In this document: positions 26,477 to 35,694 of the stretch, piece after piece
Layout of the letters: each line of letters opens with the position of its first letter
Numbering within the stretch: the stretch's first letter is position 1
Origin: Glandiceps talaboti
Taxonomy: Eukaryota > Hemichordata > Enteropneusta > Spengelidae
Length of the DNA stretch: 64,000 nt
Assembly (NCBI RefSeq): GCF_964340395.1
Contig: NC_135558.1
Coordinates: forward strand, 6,351,001-6,415,000
Direction: 5' to 3'
Notes under the pieces: generated by a model
What the model saw: only the letters and a program-made list of their open reading frames with translations
The model's database searches: none
Told to the model about the DNA's origin: nothing
Position numbers and translations under genes: made by a program

Positions 26477-27397
26477 TTCTGCTGAAGTACGCCCTCAACA
26501 AATGATACGTATAACGTACATTCTTTTGTTTTTATAATCGTAGGCAAAATCCCCATTCATGAAGGAGCTAGATATCGAGATCCTCATAACACTTGTATCT
26601 CATAAAATAGATATAATTCGACAATACATTGTTTTGAGGAATAACATCTTACTTTTTAACACTTGTAAGCATAATTTTGAAAATTATTGAAATATTCTGA
26701 GCTAAAATTATTTTAAAAGTAAAATCTACTGCTACCATATGGTCTAGTTTCTCAATTGCATGGCGTGCGAACTATAGAACACAAGTAGATACAATGTTGC
26801 ATATTTACTGACACACAGTGTATCACACATGCTTTCATTGTCAGATTTCGTATAAATTTATTCATTTCATTTATCAACTGAAAATAATTGAATTTCTTTA
26901 CAGTAAGTGAAATAAAAATTTGATCTTCCAAAAAAATGAAACATACCAACTTGATTTTTTATAATTGATATTATTATAAAGGTGATATCCATTTGGGCAA
27001 TCTGGATTTGTTTGGATACAAAACACAAACGTGAATATTCTATTTGCATGAAAACCAAAACTTGCAACATTTTATGTGACTGATTATTCCCGCGCAAATT
27101 CTACATGTAAAGGTCATTCTTCCTCAAGAGAGACGCCCTAAACACTATGAATTGGACTGGACGCTCATTAAGATTGTGACAGCCCAAGTATGAGAGCTCT
27201 ATGGAGGCAAGAATGGAGTAGTTCTTGGTAGGTTGATCACTGTTTTACTACGTGTCTTCTCGATACGTTTCAAACGTATTTGTTTTTATACCCCAGCATG
27301 GACGTTACATTTCACTGACAGAAAAATGGGGACATTGGCCAATCAAAAGATCAGAAATTTATCAAGGAAGGTCATACACAATGATTTATCTGAAGGT

Positions 27398-27576
27398 AGC
27401 TGCAATAATTGTAGCGTCTTGTTGCGGTTTTGTGGGGTTTTTCGTCTGTTTTGGTGACTTTTTAAGTTTTTGTGTTTAACCCGTTAGGTGCGGGTTAAAC
27501 ACAAAAACTTAAAAAGTCACCAAAACAGACGAAAAAACCCACAAAACCGCAACAAGACGCTACAATTATTGCAGCT
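27398..27576. repeat. Near-perfect 86-bp inverted repeat with 7-base loop
   Basis: The arms are 27398-27483 and 27491-27576 around TTAGGTG. By eye only one mismatch was found (a G against T in the GGTTTTTCGTC area). A perfect palindrome of this size is hard to keep in a genome unless it is recent. Confidence 0.9.
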
Positions 27577-27632
27577 AATCTGAAGGAAACTGCGAAGCAT
27601 TCAAATTTTATGCATGAACCATGGGTTCTACT

Positions 27633-27934
27633 CACAGGCACTCGTTTCCCCGAGATATGTATCAGAATGTTTCTATCAGAATACAATGAAACGTGGATAA
27701 TATTGACGTATTTAGTCAACTGTATGAAAGGGGTAAAATTACACTTGTTTCTATGATCGCAAAAGTCTTTATCTCGAGCTCGCGGTGAGTGGAATTTCGC
27801 GATCATAGAAACAAGTGTAATTACCCCTTTTATATACAGTTGGCTAAACACGTCAATACTATCGATATTATCCACATTTTATTGTATTCTGATAGAAACA
27901 TTCTGATACATATCTCGGGAAACAAGTGCCTGTG
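27633..27934. repeat. Imperfect inverted repeat, arms about 130 bp, 38-base loop
   Basis: Arms 27633-27760 and 27799-27934 pair, with CACAGGCACTCGTTTCC against its imperfect complement at the outer end and TTTCTATGATCGC against GCGATCATAGAAA at the inner end. The loop holds CTCGAGCTCGCGG. It has no coding capacity and sits 56 bases from the preceding hairpin, suggesting a compound foldback element. Confidence 0.85.
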
Positions 27935-29713
27935 GTTCTACTTCTTGAACCTATGCCATCCATGATCCATGCTTAGTAGTCAACCCCCAACGTATCGACC
28001 AATAGAAATCTTCATAGCCCAAATGCTAGTTTTCTATTTTTTCTTGAAGAATGTCTCCTGAGAGCAGTGGCCAAGTCTCCGCCCCTCCCCAACACTGACC
28101 AATGCATTATATTTGCAACATTGATTATATGTCCCCTCCTGGCAATTTTGACACTGTCAATACTCAAACCTTGAACCAATAATTGACTTCTAGTCAGAGT
28201 TCATAGAGAAACGCTAGATGTTCAAGGATAAGTTGAGTTCTCCTTCACTCCTGCCCCCCCTAAAAAACAAAACAAAAACAAACAAACAAAAAACAACAAC
28301 AAACAAATTAAAAAAAAAAAAACCCACACACACAGAATAAAGCTATCCATTCCCAGTATATGTTATTGTTCTTGTTCATATTGCATGTAAAGATATGACT
28401 TTCAAACAGTGTGCAAGTTAGTACATGGTAGCATTGACCTTCTTACAATGACTGTATACAATGGAGGATGCATCCATTAAGAAAACTACATTTCTTCATT
28501 GGATATTACGATAAGTGTTTGGTGCTAACACAAACTTTTAACTAGTACATATATAAACTAGAGTAATAACAAAATAAGGTTTATACGAAAGTGTAAACTT
28601 TAGGTTAGATAAATGTAATGTATATCTTTTCATTCTGTAGAATCTTTTGATAAGTGCTCATTTTATGAAAGTTGTCAGTGCCATAAATATGTGTATTTGA
28701 TCAGAGTTAACGAAAAGAGTAATAAATTTAGTTTCATTGTCTAGTTCTTTCAAATTGCCTAGACCACTGATTATACTTAGTCTGGTAAATACATTTGTTG
28801 TCTCTCAATGTTATAGTTGTTGCATGTTGTGATGAAGTGTATTTCATCTTCTAATCATATTGCAGGTGTTGCATAATCTGTTTTCTATATGGTCTTTTAT
28901 ATAAAAGTCTTCCAATTTCAATTTGTAGATAATGTGAGCTGAGTCTAAATTATGAAAAAGAGAAGGTGGTTTAATTTCAAGAATTGGTCACAAATCTTGA
29001 AATTAAAACCAACTGCTTCTGTTTTCCACAATTTTCAGATAATTGAATATAGATGAGACATGGGTATTTCATTTTGATTTTTTATTAAAATAAAAACAAA
29101 ACAAAAAACACACAAAACTTTACAATTCTTTATGGAAAAATAATGTCAAACATAACCATGGTCTATGTGTTTGTACATTATAATTGGCAAAAATCTAAAC
29201 AAAACGTGTACTAAGTTTATTATTATAATATATATACATGTAGTAATCTGTAAACAGCCTGGGTAATCACTTGTAATTGTATGTAAATTTAAAGACAAAG
29301 TTAACTATTTATAACAATTATAAATTAACATCAATAACTCTCTGACCCCTTATGGTGTATGAATCTATGAGTGACTGTAAAACAATCTTTTAAAATATAC
29401 AATTTCAAAATTCAATGAACTATAGAATGATGAAAATTCTTAGCACATATCACATATACAAAATACAAATCAGAAAATGTTTACAATAGCAAGTGAAAAT
29501 TACACAAGACATAATTATGTTAAACATAAACTATTACGCAACATGACATTTCAATGCAGTGCATGGAAAAGCAACAGATGTATACACAGAATGTTGGTAT
29601 CATCTGAAGCAGCCTAATCTGCATACATGTAAATCTGATCAGTTTCTCCCAACTTGACACTATTATTTATAAGTAATATGTAAAAGTGTTTTCTTACTTT
29701 ATTTAATCATTGA

Positions 29714-29885
29714 CATACATACATACATACATACATACATACATACATACATACATACATACATACATGCATGCATGCATACATACATACATACATACAT
29801 ACATACACACATACATACATACACACATACATAAATTCATACATACATGCATGCATGCATGCATACATACATACAGACAGACAGA
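29714..29885. repeat. (TACA)n microsatellite with TGCA, CACA and AGAC variants
   Basis: More than 35 four-base units. Open frames over it on both strands (IHTYIHTY / VCMYVCM) are repeat artefacts. Confidence 0.95.
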
Positions 29886-30251
29886 CACTTTACCATGCCT
29901 ACAATACTGATGAACTTTTATACTCGGTCATTGACATACACACAGACACTTTACCATGCCTACAGCACTCACAACCCATATAGATTGTATTGAGTCATTC
30001 ACATAGACAGACACTTTACTACGCCTACAGTACTCATGAACCTTACATTTTTTTGTAATAAAAAATAGGAAAACTGGCAATATCACAGTACATAAAACTA
30101 AGAGAGAACAGTTGACACTGAGCCTTATTTAGTGTGCTGATTCTTAATTCTAACTTATCAGGTCCTTTATATCAAACCTTTACTGTACAAATTAAAAATG
30201 CTGATACAATTAGTGTCTATACAGATTTTTTTTTATCTCTTCCCTATCTGC

Positions 30252-30355
30252 AGGCTGCCAATAAAGAATTGTAAAAGGGTTTTAATAAGGGGTTGGGTTT
30301 CTGCTGGAGGATAATTGGTGACACTAAAGCCAGTTGAAAACATATTAAATAATTG
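30252..30355 (+). pseudogene. Module A copy 1, exon-like and decayed
   Basis: After a CTATCTGCAG acceptor comes GCTGCCAATAAAGAATTGTAA, then GGGGTTGGGTTTCTGCTGGAGG and GCCAGTTGAAAACATAT. The same block occurs at 30583 and 47003, where it is best preserved. This copy meets a stop after five codons. Confidence 0.5.
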
Positions 30356-30582
30356 AAGAGGAGGAGGCAGAGCCAATAGTACTGGAGATTAAGTTGACCG
30401 CAGTAGGACATGACGTGAGGTTTGTTCTATGATTGTTGATGTAAAATTACTGTACTGATTAAAATGTTAGTACATGTAATTCCTTACATAACAAAACTTG
30501 ATTTACTTGTCAAATTCAAAATGCTGATAAAATATTTTGTGTAATACATGTTGTTGTTTTTTATCTCTTCTCTATCTGCAGG

Positions 30583-30680
30583 CTGCCATCCAAGTGAGAG
30601 TGACACGTGTGGAGGGGTTTAAAAGGGGTTGGGTTTCTGCTGGAGGGTGATTGTTGACACTGAAGCCAGTTGAAAACATA
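30583..30680 (+). pseudogene. Module A copy 2, exon-like and decayed
   Basis: Acceptor TATCTGCAG, then about 22 open codons before a stop; a frameshift relative to the 47-kb copy removes the shared C-terminal peptide. The flanks (TTTTTATCTCTTCTCTATCTGCAG) are shared with the other copies. Confidence 0.5.
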
Positions 30681-30958
30681 TAAAGTATTGAACAGATGGA
30701 GGAGGCAACAATTTGCCAACTACACCCCCAAGGTAAAATACCCACCAAATATGGCATCATTCCAGCGTATTTTGACTTTCAAATTGTTTGCACACACACA
30801 CACACACACAGACAGACAGACACTGAATTTGTCATGCCTATAGCACTACTTAACTAGGTTCTAGTTCAGTAGTGCTAAAAACCATAGTATCTTTATAACT
30901 AAAACGTTTATGGCTTTTTCTGTTTTCAAAATTCATTATGTTTACTTATATCTTACAG

Positions 30959-31120
30959 GAGGACTTTAAAAAAAAGGAACATGTAAGAGCCATAGCTGCC
31001 CAGTCATGTGACTTTAAAAGGTCACTGACTCACCCTTGTGACTGGGCAGCTGACTGCGATGTCAACGTCACAGACAGAATTGATTTTTTAAAATCATTAT
31101 TTCAGTGACAAAAGTAAGTA
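30959..31120 (+). CDS. Module B copy 1, exon encoding a possible death-fold fragment
   Basis: Acceptor ATCTTACAG, then about 45 open codons (about 30959-31106) with RAIAAQS, SLTHPCDWAAD and DFLKSLFQ, ending at a TGA just before AAAAGTAAGTAA. Related exons are at 36638 (broken), 39560 (open, with donor) and 45757 (broken). The pattern of a DW core with surrounding hydrophobics recalls death domains, but this is only a resemblance. It is probably part of a host gene that has been tandemly duplicated. Confidence 0.4.
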
Positions 31121-31275
31121 ATGTCATTACATGTACAATTATTTAATATGGTTTCACAACAAAATATACTCATTGAAAACATGACATAATTAGTACCCTT
31201 GATGAGTAGAACAGAAGTTAATATATTTGCATTTTATTACCAACGATCACAGTGTATCAGATATGTCTATTTCAG

Positions 31276-31397
31276 GAATTTGTAAGGTTTCTGACGATGA
31301 GAAACTATTGAGGGTGAAGGAAGAGGAAATCATTTTCCGTCTTGGAATGCTAGAACCCCTTGGAATTAATAGATTATTCTCATCATTCCCGGTCTAA
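31276..31397 (+). CDS. Possible terminal exon with death-fold-like start
   Basis: Acceptor TCTATTTCAG, then an open frame to TAA at 31395-31397. It encodes VSDDEKLLRVKEEEIIFRLG followed by MLEPLGINRLFSSFPV. The opening resembles the first helices of death-fold domains (hydrophobic positions around LL.V...I...LG), and VPEDEKLAR in the 45757 module B copy is similar. No assignment is made. Confidence 0.35.
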
Positions 31398-31738
31398 TCT
31401 TACTTATTTTATATTTCAGGTGTGTTCTATTTGGTGCGTGCAAATATTAGAACTTTTCACACATAAAGCTGTTTATCACGCGCGGTTGTCCTGTTCCACA
31501 ACATTCAGATATATTCAGGTGTTTACCTAATATGCCTGATAATACGTTGAGAAAGAATTTTTATTCGAAAAATTGGATTTTACATCTATTTATTCTGACT
31601 GTCTCACAATTTCCTTATGCATTTTAATATATTTGAATGGTTTTTATAAAGTTCATAAGAAAGTAACACACAGCCAATGATAGTAGATTAATATAATGTG
31701 ATTATAAATTACCAGTGTATATTATTTATTTTCTTCAG

Positions 31739-31831
31739 AAGGAGGAAGTTGATCTGAAGAAGGAGAAGAAAGAAACCCAATGAGGACATGGTATTAATGC
31801 ATATGCAGAAACCTCTGCGTCATGCAAACAC
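31739..31831 (+). pseudogene. Module C copy 1
   Basis: Shared 5' intron sequence (AGTAACACACAGCCAATGATAG, then ACCAGTGTATATTATTTATT and TTCTTCAG). The exon-like part is K/E-rich with a TGA after 14 codons, then CAGAAACCTCTGCGTCATGC before the donor GTAAGTTTCTGACACTATC. Intact relatives lie at 41171 and 46327. Confidence 0.5.
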
Positions 31832-32027
31832 TGTAAGTTTCTGACACTATCAGATATCCCCTACCACACACACATTTGAATATACTGTTCACAATGTTAC
31901 AGCATCAAAGAGGCCAGTGGTTTACAACATTGTGTGAAAACCTATTAGTAGTACTAGTACCTTGTGGTATTACAACATTGTGTTTGTCCCAAAACCCTGT
32001 CCAAAGTCACTCATTTTTTATAAACAG

Positions 32028-33178
32028 GTGAACAGCAAAAAGCTATCAAGAATCGTATGTATATTTTCAGCGATTTAAAGAAAATGAATACGGATCTAGA
32101 TATGCTACAAAGCAATCCTCTGTGGTTGGTAGATGCTTACGAATCATTCCTACAAGTCAGTGATGGTAATTGGAAATTAGTCAAAAACAAATGTGATATG
32201 ACAAAGAATACCGATATACTGTCACATATGAATCCTTATGGTATGCCACCACTTCAGACACCACCAGAATGGTCATATACACCTTCACCACCTATACAAA
32301 ATAGAGTACCTCCATCATCACCACTAGCTCTGCCTTTGTCCCCATCACCCAAAAGACGTCAATTGAGTAAATGTTTTGAAGATAGAAGTAAATTGATTGA
32401 TTGTCTCAATGAATTGGCTAAAGATAATGATACTAGCGATTCTCCGTTACCATGGCAACCAAGTGATATTCCATCAGTTGCGTTTGGCCTACCTGTAGAT
32501 AAAATATCTACCATGATTGATGAAAACAGACAGAAATTTGAATTGGAATCTATTGGATCTCCATTATTCTCACAAGGAACGATGGATTTCCTCATGAATG
32601 ATTCCAAACAAATCAGTCAAATGGGATCACCCGAATTTGGTAAACAAACATGGCCAGAAAAAAGACAAATTGTCAATGTGACCCATGGTGCAGGTGCTCA
32701 CACTAAGAAAATTAAACTTGATGATGATGAAGGTGTTGTTATAATAGACAGTGATGAAACCAATTTACCATCACCTATTCTCATAAATGATCCTATGGTG
32801 TCTGGATTTGTGGAAGACAGTCCTCCTCAGAATATATTGGGTAATCCAGATATTTATCGTGATTATTGTGATTTTTATGGAGATAAGAGTTACGATGCTG
32901 ATATGGAAGATCATTACAGAGACTGTAATCTTCTACCACCAACACCACCTTCACCTTCTCTACTCATGTGTACTCCTCCACCTTCTCCCATCAAATCTGA
33001 TGAAGAAGATATGTTTGCTAGAGAGGAGGAATTACTCGAGAAAAGAGAAAGTGAATGGGTTGATGGTTGGGGATGTTTCGTACACACTCAGCACTTCCAG
33101 AAATTTGAGAAAGATGGGGAACCAGATAGTGACAAAGATTCATCATCTGATGATGATGACATAGTTGTTGTAGATTAA
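32028..33178 (+). CDS. C-terminal exon of parvovirus-like NS/Rep protein (endogenous)
   Basis: After a TTTTTTATAAACAG acceptor one frame stays open to TAA at 33176-33178, about 382 codons (the first ATG is at 32057). The start, with AIKNRMYIF followed by a hydrophobic stretch, looks like the segment just after the last SF3 helicase motif of parvoviral NS1. The rest is a long disordered tail rich in P and S (PPSSP, PTPPSPS, PPPSPIK), with a WVDGWGCFVHTQ motif and a final acidic run SSSDDDDIVVVD. The helicase core itself is absent here and lies, broken, in block 2. The absence of stops over 1.1 kb suggests either a young insertion or selection. The viral assignment is by context and motif, not by alignment. 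Confidence 0.55.
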
Positions 33179-33260
33179 GAGAAAGTAAGAATGTAAAAAT
33201 ACGACTCTGTAAACACCAGATGAATTTTTCTAATGTTATTAAATTTATTTAAACTTTTAA

Positions 33261-33786
33261 ATATGATATTCTCTCGTGTTTTTATTTGTGTTTTAAGTGA
33301 GGCTAGATTGTTGTCTGTCAAGGTCTCCAAATCGTACAATTTTAGCCTTTTCGTACTGAACGTCCAGATTGGTCCAGCCAACCGAACCGTTGATCTGATC
33401 GAATGGTTTATTGAAATGATTTGTTGCTCCATTATACGCGTATAGGTGATGATTGATACCTCTACGTTGATTCCGCCCGCAGAATTCAAACGTATTTTCA
33501 ACAACCAGGTTGATTCTATACGTATATGATATTCTCTCGTGTTTTTATTTGTGTTTTAAGTGAGGCTAGATTGTTGTCTGTCAAGGTCTCCAAATCGTAC
33601 AATTTTAGCCTTTTCGTACTGAACGTCCAGATTGGTCCAGCCAACCGAACCGTTGATCTGATCGAATGGTTTATTGAAATGATTTGTTGCTCCATTATAC
33701 GCGTATAGGTGATGATTGATACCTCTACGTTGATTCCGCCCGCAGAATTCAAACGTATTTTCAACAACCAGGTTGATTCTATACGT
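33261..33786. repeat. 263-bp tandem duplication at the capsid gene 3' end
   Basis: Copies 33261-33523 and 33524-33786 look identical base for base. The - strand capsid frame ends inside the second copy (TAA at 33558-33556), so the first copy is a silent repeat of the last 70-odd codons and the 3' flank. As 263 is not a multiple of 3, the duplication could not extend the frame. TTTATT (AATAAA on the - strand) occurs at 33244-33249 beyond it and within each copy. Confidence 0.95.
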
Positions 33787-34911
33787 ATATGACCTTGAAT
33801 GTTTGTGATATGGTTGTACAGCTCTGAATGCTAGTCTTGGAATTATTGGACGTTTAATGACAGTTTCTTGTAATTTCTGACCCCATACACCTCGATAGGC
33901 TCTTCTGAAATCATCTAGTTCATTGTCCATATTGTCATCGCTTACAGGTGTTAATGGAACGCTTCTTACACGATCTGGTTGCCATTCTGGTCTAACTCTA
34001 CCAGTGATAGAACAATTAGGAGTTCCTCTCGCATCCGTTCCTGCAGTCATGTACCAGTGATCTCCAAAGTCATGAGTAAAACTGAAACCACCACCATCTT
34101 CAATAGCTGTGACTGCTTCATCTACAGGAATTAAACCTTCTCTGGATATATAATTACCCACTCGTTGTGTTTCTGTCAGTCCAGGTACAATATGCATGAA
34201 TCGTTGTAAAGTATTTCCGGTCATACTTTCATCGATATTATTTTGACCTAATTCAGCTCTAGACCAATCCTGCATTCTTCTAGGATAATTGATTGTATGC
34301 CCTCTGTTTTTATAGTCGTGCCAATGTCCAGTCCAACCCGATTTATCAATTAGCACTTCAAAGAAGGGTTTGTGATCATCACTCGTTAATTGTCCAGATG
34401 AAGGAACTAGTCTGTCTTCGAAACAGATGATACTGTCGACGACGAGCGTTTGTTTTTTGAACCGCCATTTGTTGAACTGTATTTTATTGGCCCACATTTC
34501 AGTGTAATCCGCAGCCATGTTCGCATTACCAAACGGAATCTTAAAGAAGCCATAGTCAACCTCGTCTTTAACGAGATTCGACCCCGTCCTCCTCGCTTCG
34601 TCATCTATAGCATAGAACATGTACTTTCTGGTACTTGTTACAGTGGCAAAATTACTCTTCTTAGTCTGAGGTATTTGTCTAATATTAGGTAATGTACTTC
34701 CATGCAACGTTGCGCCCACCGTTTGAGGAGTTTCTGGAGTTGGTGCAGTAGGGTCTTCTCCTTCAGTTTCTCCTCCTTCAGGTGCTGTTCCTGTAGCTCC
34801 TGATTCTCCGTTAGGCATATCACTATGTCGTCTTCTTCGCTTTTTAACTGGGAATTCGTCTGTATCAAAAGCGGTTCTCTTTCGTCCATTACTTATATGA
34901 ACACCAAGCAT
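33556..34911 (-). CDS. Capsid-type protein of a parvovirus-like endogenous element, complete frame
   Basis: 451 codons without a break. The N-terminus has a basic cluster KKRRRR (about residues 23-29), a plausible nuclear localisation signal, then a G/E/T/P-rich linker to about residue 75. A beta-rich body follows, with IPFGNANM, a charged FFEVLID segment and GGGFSFTHDFGDHW. The length, the linker and the IP-x(n)-W opening of the body fit small ssDNA virus major capsid proteins of the jelly-roll type; chapparvovirus/hamaparvovirus-like relatives are my best guess. No phospholipase A2 motif is seen. The ATG lies 12 bases after the stop of the upstream small frame, so the two are probably expressed from one transcript. 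A bidnavirus-like or other ssDNA virus origin is possible. Confidence 0.6.
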   Translation of the reverse strand: MLGVHISNGRKRTAFDTDEFPVKKRRRRHSDMPNGESGATGTAPEGGETEGEDPTAPTPETPQTVGATLHGSTLPNIRQIPQTKKSNFATVTSTRKYMFYAIDDEARRTGSNLVKDEVDYGFFKIPFGNANMAADYTEMWANKIQFNKWRFKKQTLVVDSIICFEDRLVPSSGQLTSDDHKPFFEVLIDKSGWTGHWHDYKNRGHTINYPRRMQDWSRAELGQNNIDESMTGNTLQRFMHIVPGLTETQRVGNYISREGLIPVDEAVTAIEDGGGFSFTHDFGDHWYMTAGTDARGTPNCSITGRVRPEWQPDRVRSVPLTPVSDDNMDNELDDFRRAYRGVWGQKLQETVIKRPIIPRLAFRAVQPYHKHSRSYTYRINLVVENTFEFCGRNQRRGINHHLYAYNGATNHFNKPFDQINGSVGWTNLDVQYEKAKIVRFGDLDRQQSSLT

Positions 34912-34922
34912 AAACGAACTAT

Positions 34923-35255
34923 TTACTGTTCGTCGTCGTCTTGTACAAAATCGTTGACGTTACGTATTCCAGATGAAATACTATTGTAACTTGATATAGA
35001 TTTAACCACTGGTGTAACCGCTGTTTTAAGATTTTCTCCAACACTTGCAAGGTCAGGTAACAAAGTATTAGAAATAGTAGGAGGTCCAAAATTAAGTGAA
35101 GATGCAGCAGTTTCAGCTAAGTTTTCATAACCTAATTCAGCAACAGCATTTATTCCAGCTTCTACAGCACCTTCAACAAGCCCAGTAACTTCTACGGCTT
35201 CGGAAATTCCTATACCGATTTCGAATAAACCTATAACAGCGGACAATAATGCCAT
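34923..35255 (-). CDS. Small hydrophobic, possibly minor structural protein of the endogenous element
   Basis: Starting at the ATG 35255-35253, 110 codons run to the stop at 34923. The first 50 residues are alanine-, glycine-, valine- and glutamate-rich, with a regular GLFEIGIGISEAVEV-type amphipathic pattern; the tail ends in DDDEQ. Position (directly upstream of the capsid gene, same strand) and composition recall small membrane-active or minor capsid proteins; polyomavirus VP2 N-termini have a similar make-up. This is analogy, not homology. An in-frame GTG lies two codons upstream, but the ATG is preferred. Confidence 0.45.
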   Translation of the reverse strand: MALLSAVIGLFEIGIGISEAVEVTGLVEGAVEAGINAVAELGYENLAETAASSLNFGPPTISNTLLPDLASVGENLKTAVTPVVKSISSYNSISSGIRNVNDFVQDDDEQ

Positions 35256-35305
35256 GTACACACATTGAAAGCTCTCTTCATACTGATTAAAATGATATAT
35301 GACAA

Positions 35306-35316
35306 GTCTATATATG
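35306..35316 (-). promoter_or_regulatory. TATA-like element upstream of the capsid genes
   Basis: On the - strand CATATATAGAC lies about 55 bases before the ATG at 35255, a spacing that suits a TATA box with a short leader. Confidence 0.5.
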
Positions 35317-35438
35317 CGTGAAATTATGCCCTCTACGTTGAGTCTTTAAACTAGCTAGTCAGTTCCTCTTTGTAGTCTATCTGGCATGGCCGCCGCCAGG
35401 TGCCTGGAACCCTATACCTGGATATCGTTAAGGTTACC

Positions 35439-35505
35439 GTTGCCATGACTACCGTTACCATGACAACCAAAAAGTAGTTTCCGGGGGGGTAGTTGCCATG
35501 GCAAC
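35439..35505. promoter_or_regulatory. Cluster of RFX X-box-type palindromes
   Basis: GTTGCCATGGCAAC at 35492-35505 is a perfect X-box palindrome. GTTACCATGACAAC at 35454-35467 is a one-step variant and GTTGCCATGAC at 35439 is a half-decayed one. AGTAGTT(T)CCGGG is repeated beside them. RFX proteins bind GTNRCC-N(0-3)-RGYAAC; such sites drive ciliary genes and are also used by hepatitis B virus and polyomavirus enhancers. The position 130-200 bases upstream of the TATA-like element points to an enhancer for the capsid genes. Binding is inferred. Confidence 0.65.
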
Positions 35506-35623
35506 CAAAGTAGTTCCGGGCATCCCCATGGAGATGACCGATAAAAAAGTAACACAGCCAACAATAGTAGATTACATATGATGCGATTATAAACTACCAG
35601 TGTATATTATTTATTTTCTTCAG

Positions 35624-35694
35624 AAGATGATACAGAGATTAAGAAGGAGAAGAAAGAAACCAAAATGAGCTCGTCGGATACAATACTAGTGAAG
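35624..35694 (+). pseudogene. Module C copy 2
   Basis: The same upstream intron (AGTAACACAGCCAACAATAG to ATTATTTATTTTCTTCAG) and a K/E-rich exon (EIKKEKKETK), but it departs from the other copies after TCGTCGGATACAATAC and ends at a weak donor GTACTA. It lies just right of EVE block 1, as expected if the virus entered between two tandem module units. Confidence 0.5.

Larger units (their letters stand above)
26477..30240. other. Gene-poor stretch
   Basis: No gene recognised. It contains two large hairpins (27398-27576 and 27633-27934), A-rich low-complexity DNA at about 28260-28325, a TACA array at 29714-29880 and diffuse AT-rich DNA. Frames that end in identical peptides on opposite strands near 27.4-27.5 kb are mirror images produced by the hairpin. 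Confidence 0.5.
32013..35546. mobile_element. Parvovirus-like endogenous viral element, block 1 (NS 3' end against capsid genes)
   Basis: Outside this block the flanks match one another through a copy at about 46.2 kb. There, the sequence ending AAGTCACTC is followed directly by AAGTGACACACAGCC; here about 3.5 kb of viral-type DNA separates the two. Inside, a + strand NS-type gene end and - strand capsid-type genes meet tail to tail, with a promoter-like region at the right. This ambisense plan resembles some invertebrate parvoviruses (densoviruses) and bidnaviruses. Terminal repeats were not recognised. The boundaries are inferred from the paralogous comparison and could be off by a few bases. 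Confidence 0.7.

Noticed and set aside
27252-27875. Two opposite-strand frames ending in the same peptide (IIVASCCGFVGFF)
   Set aside because: The identity comes from the inverted repeat at 27398-27576, not from two genes.
29714-29885. Open frames rich in IHTY / VCMY on both strands
   Set aside because: They are translations of a TACA microsatellite.
34923-35255. Reading block 1 as a polyomavirus (VP2-like small frame, then a major capsid gene, converging with an early gene)
   Set aside because: The layout is similar, but the partner replication gene in block 2 has a parvovirus-type HUH plus SF3 arrangement and the capsid frame does not look like polyomavirus VP1. Similarity of the small frame is in composition only.
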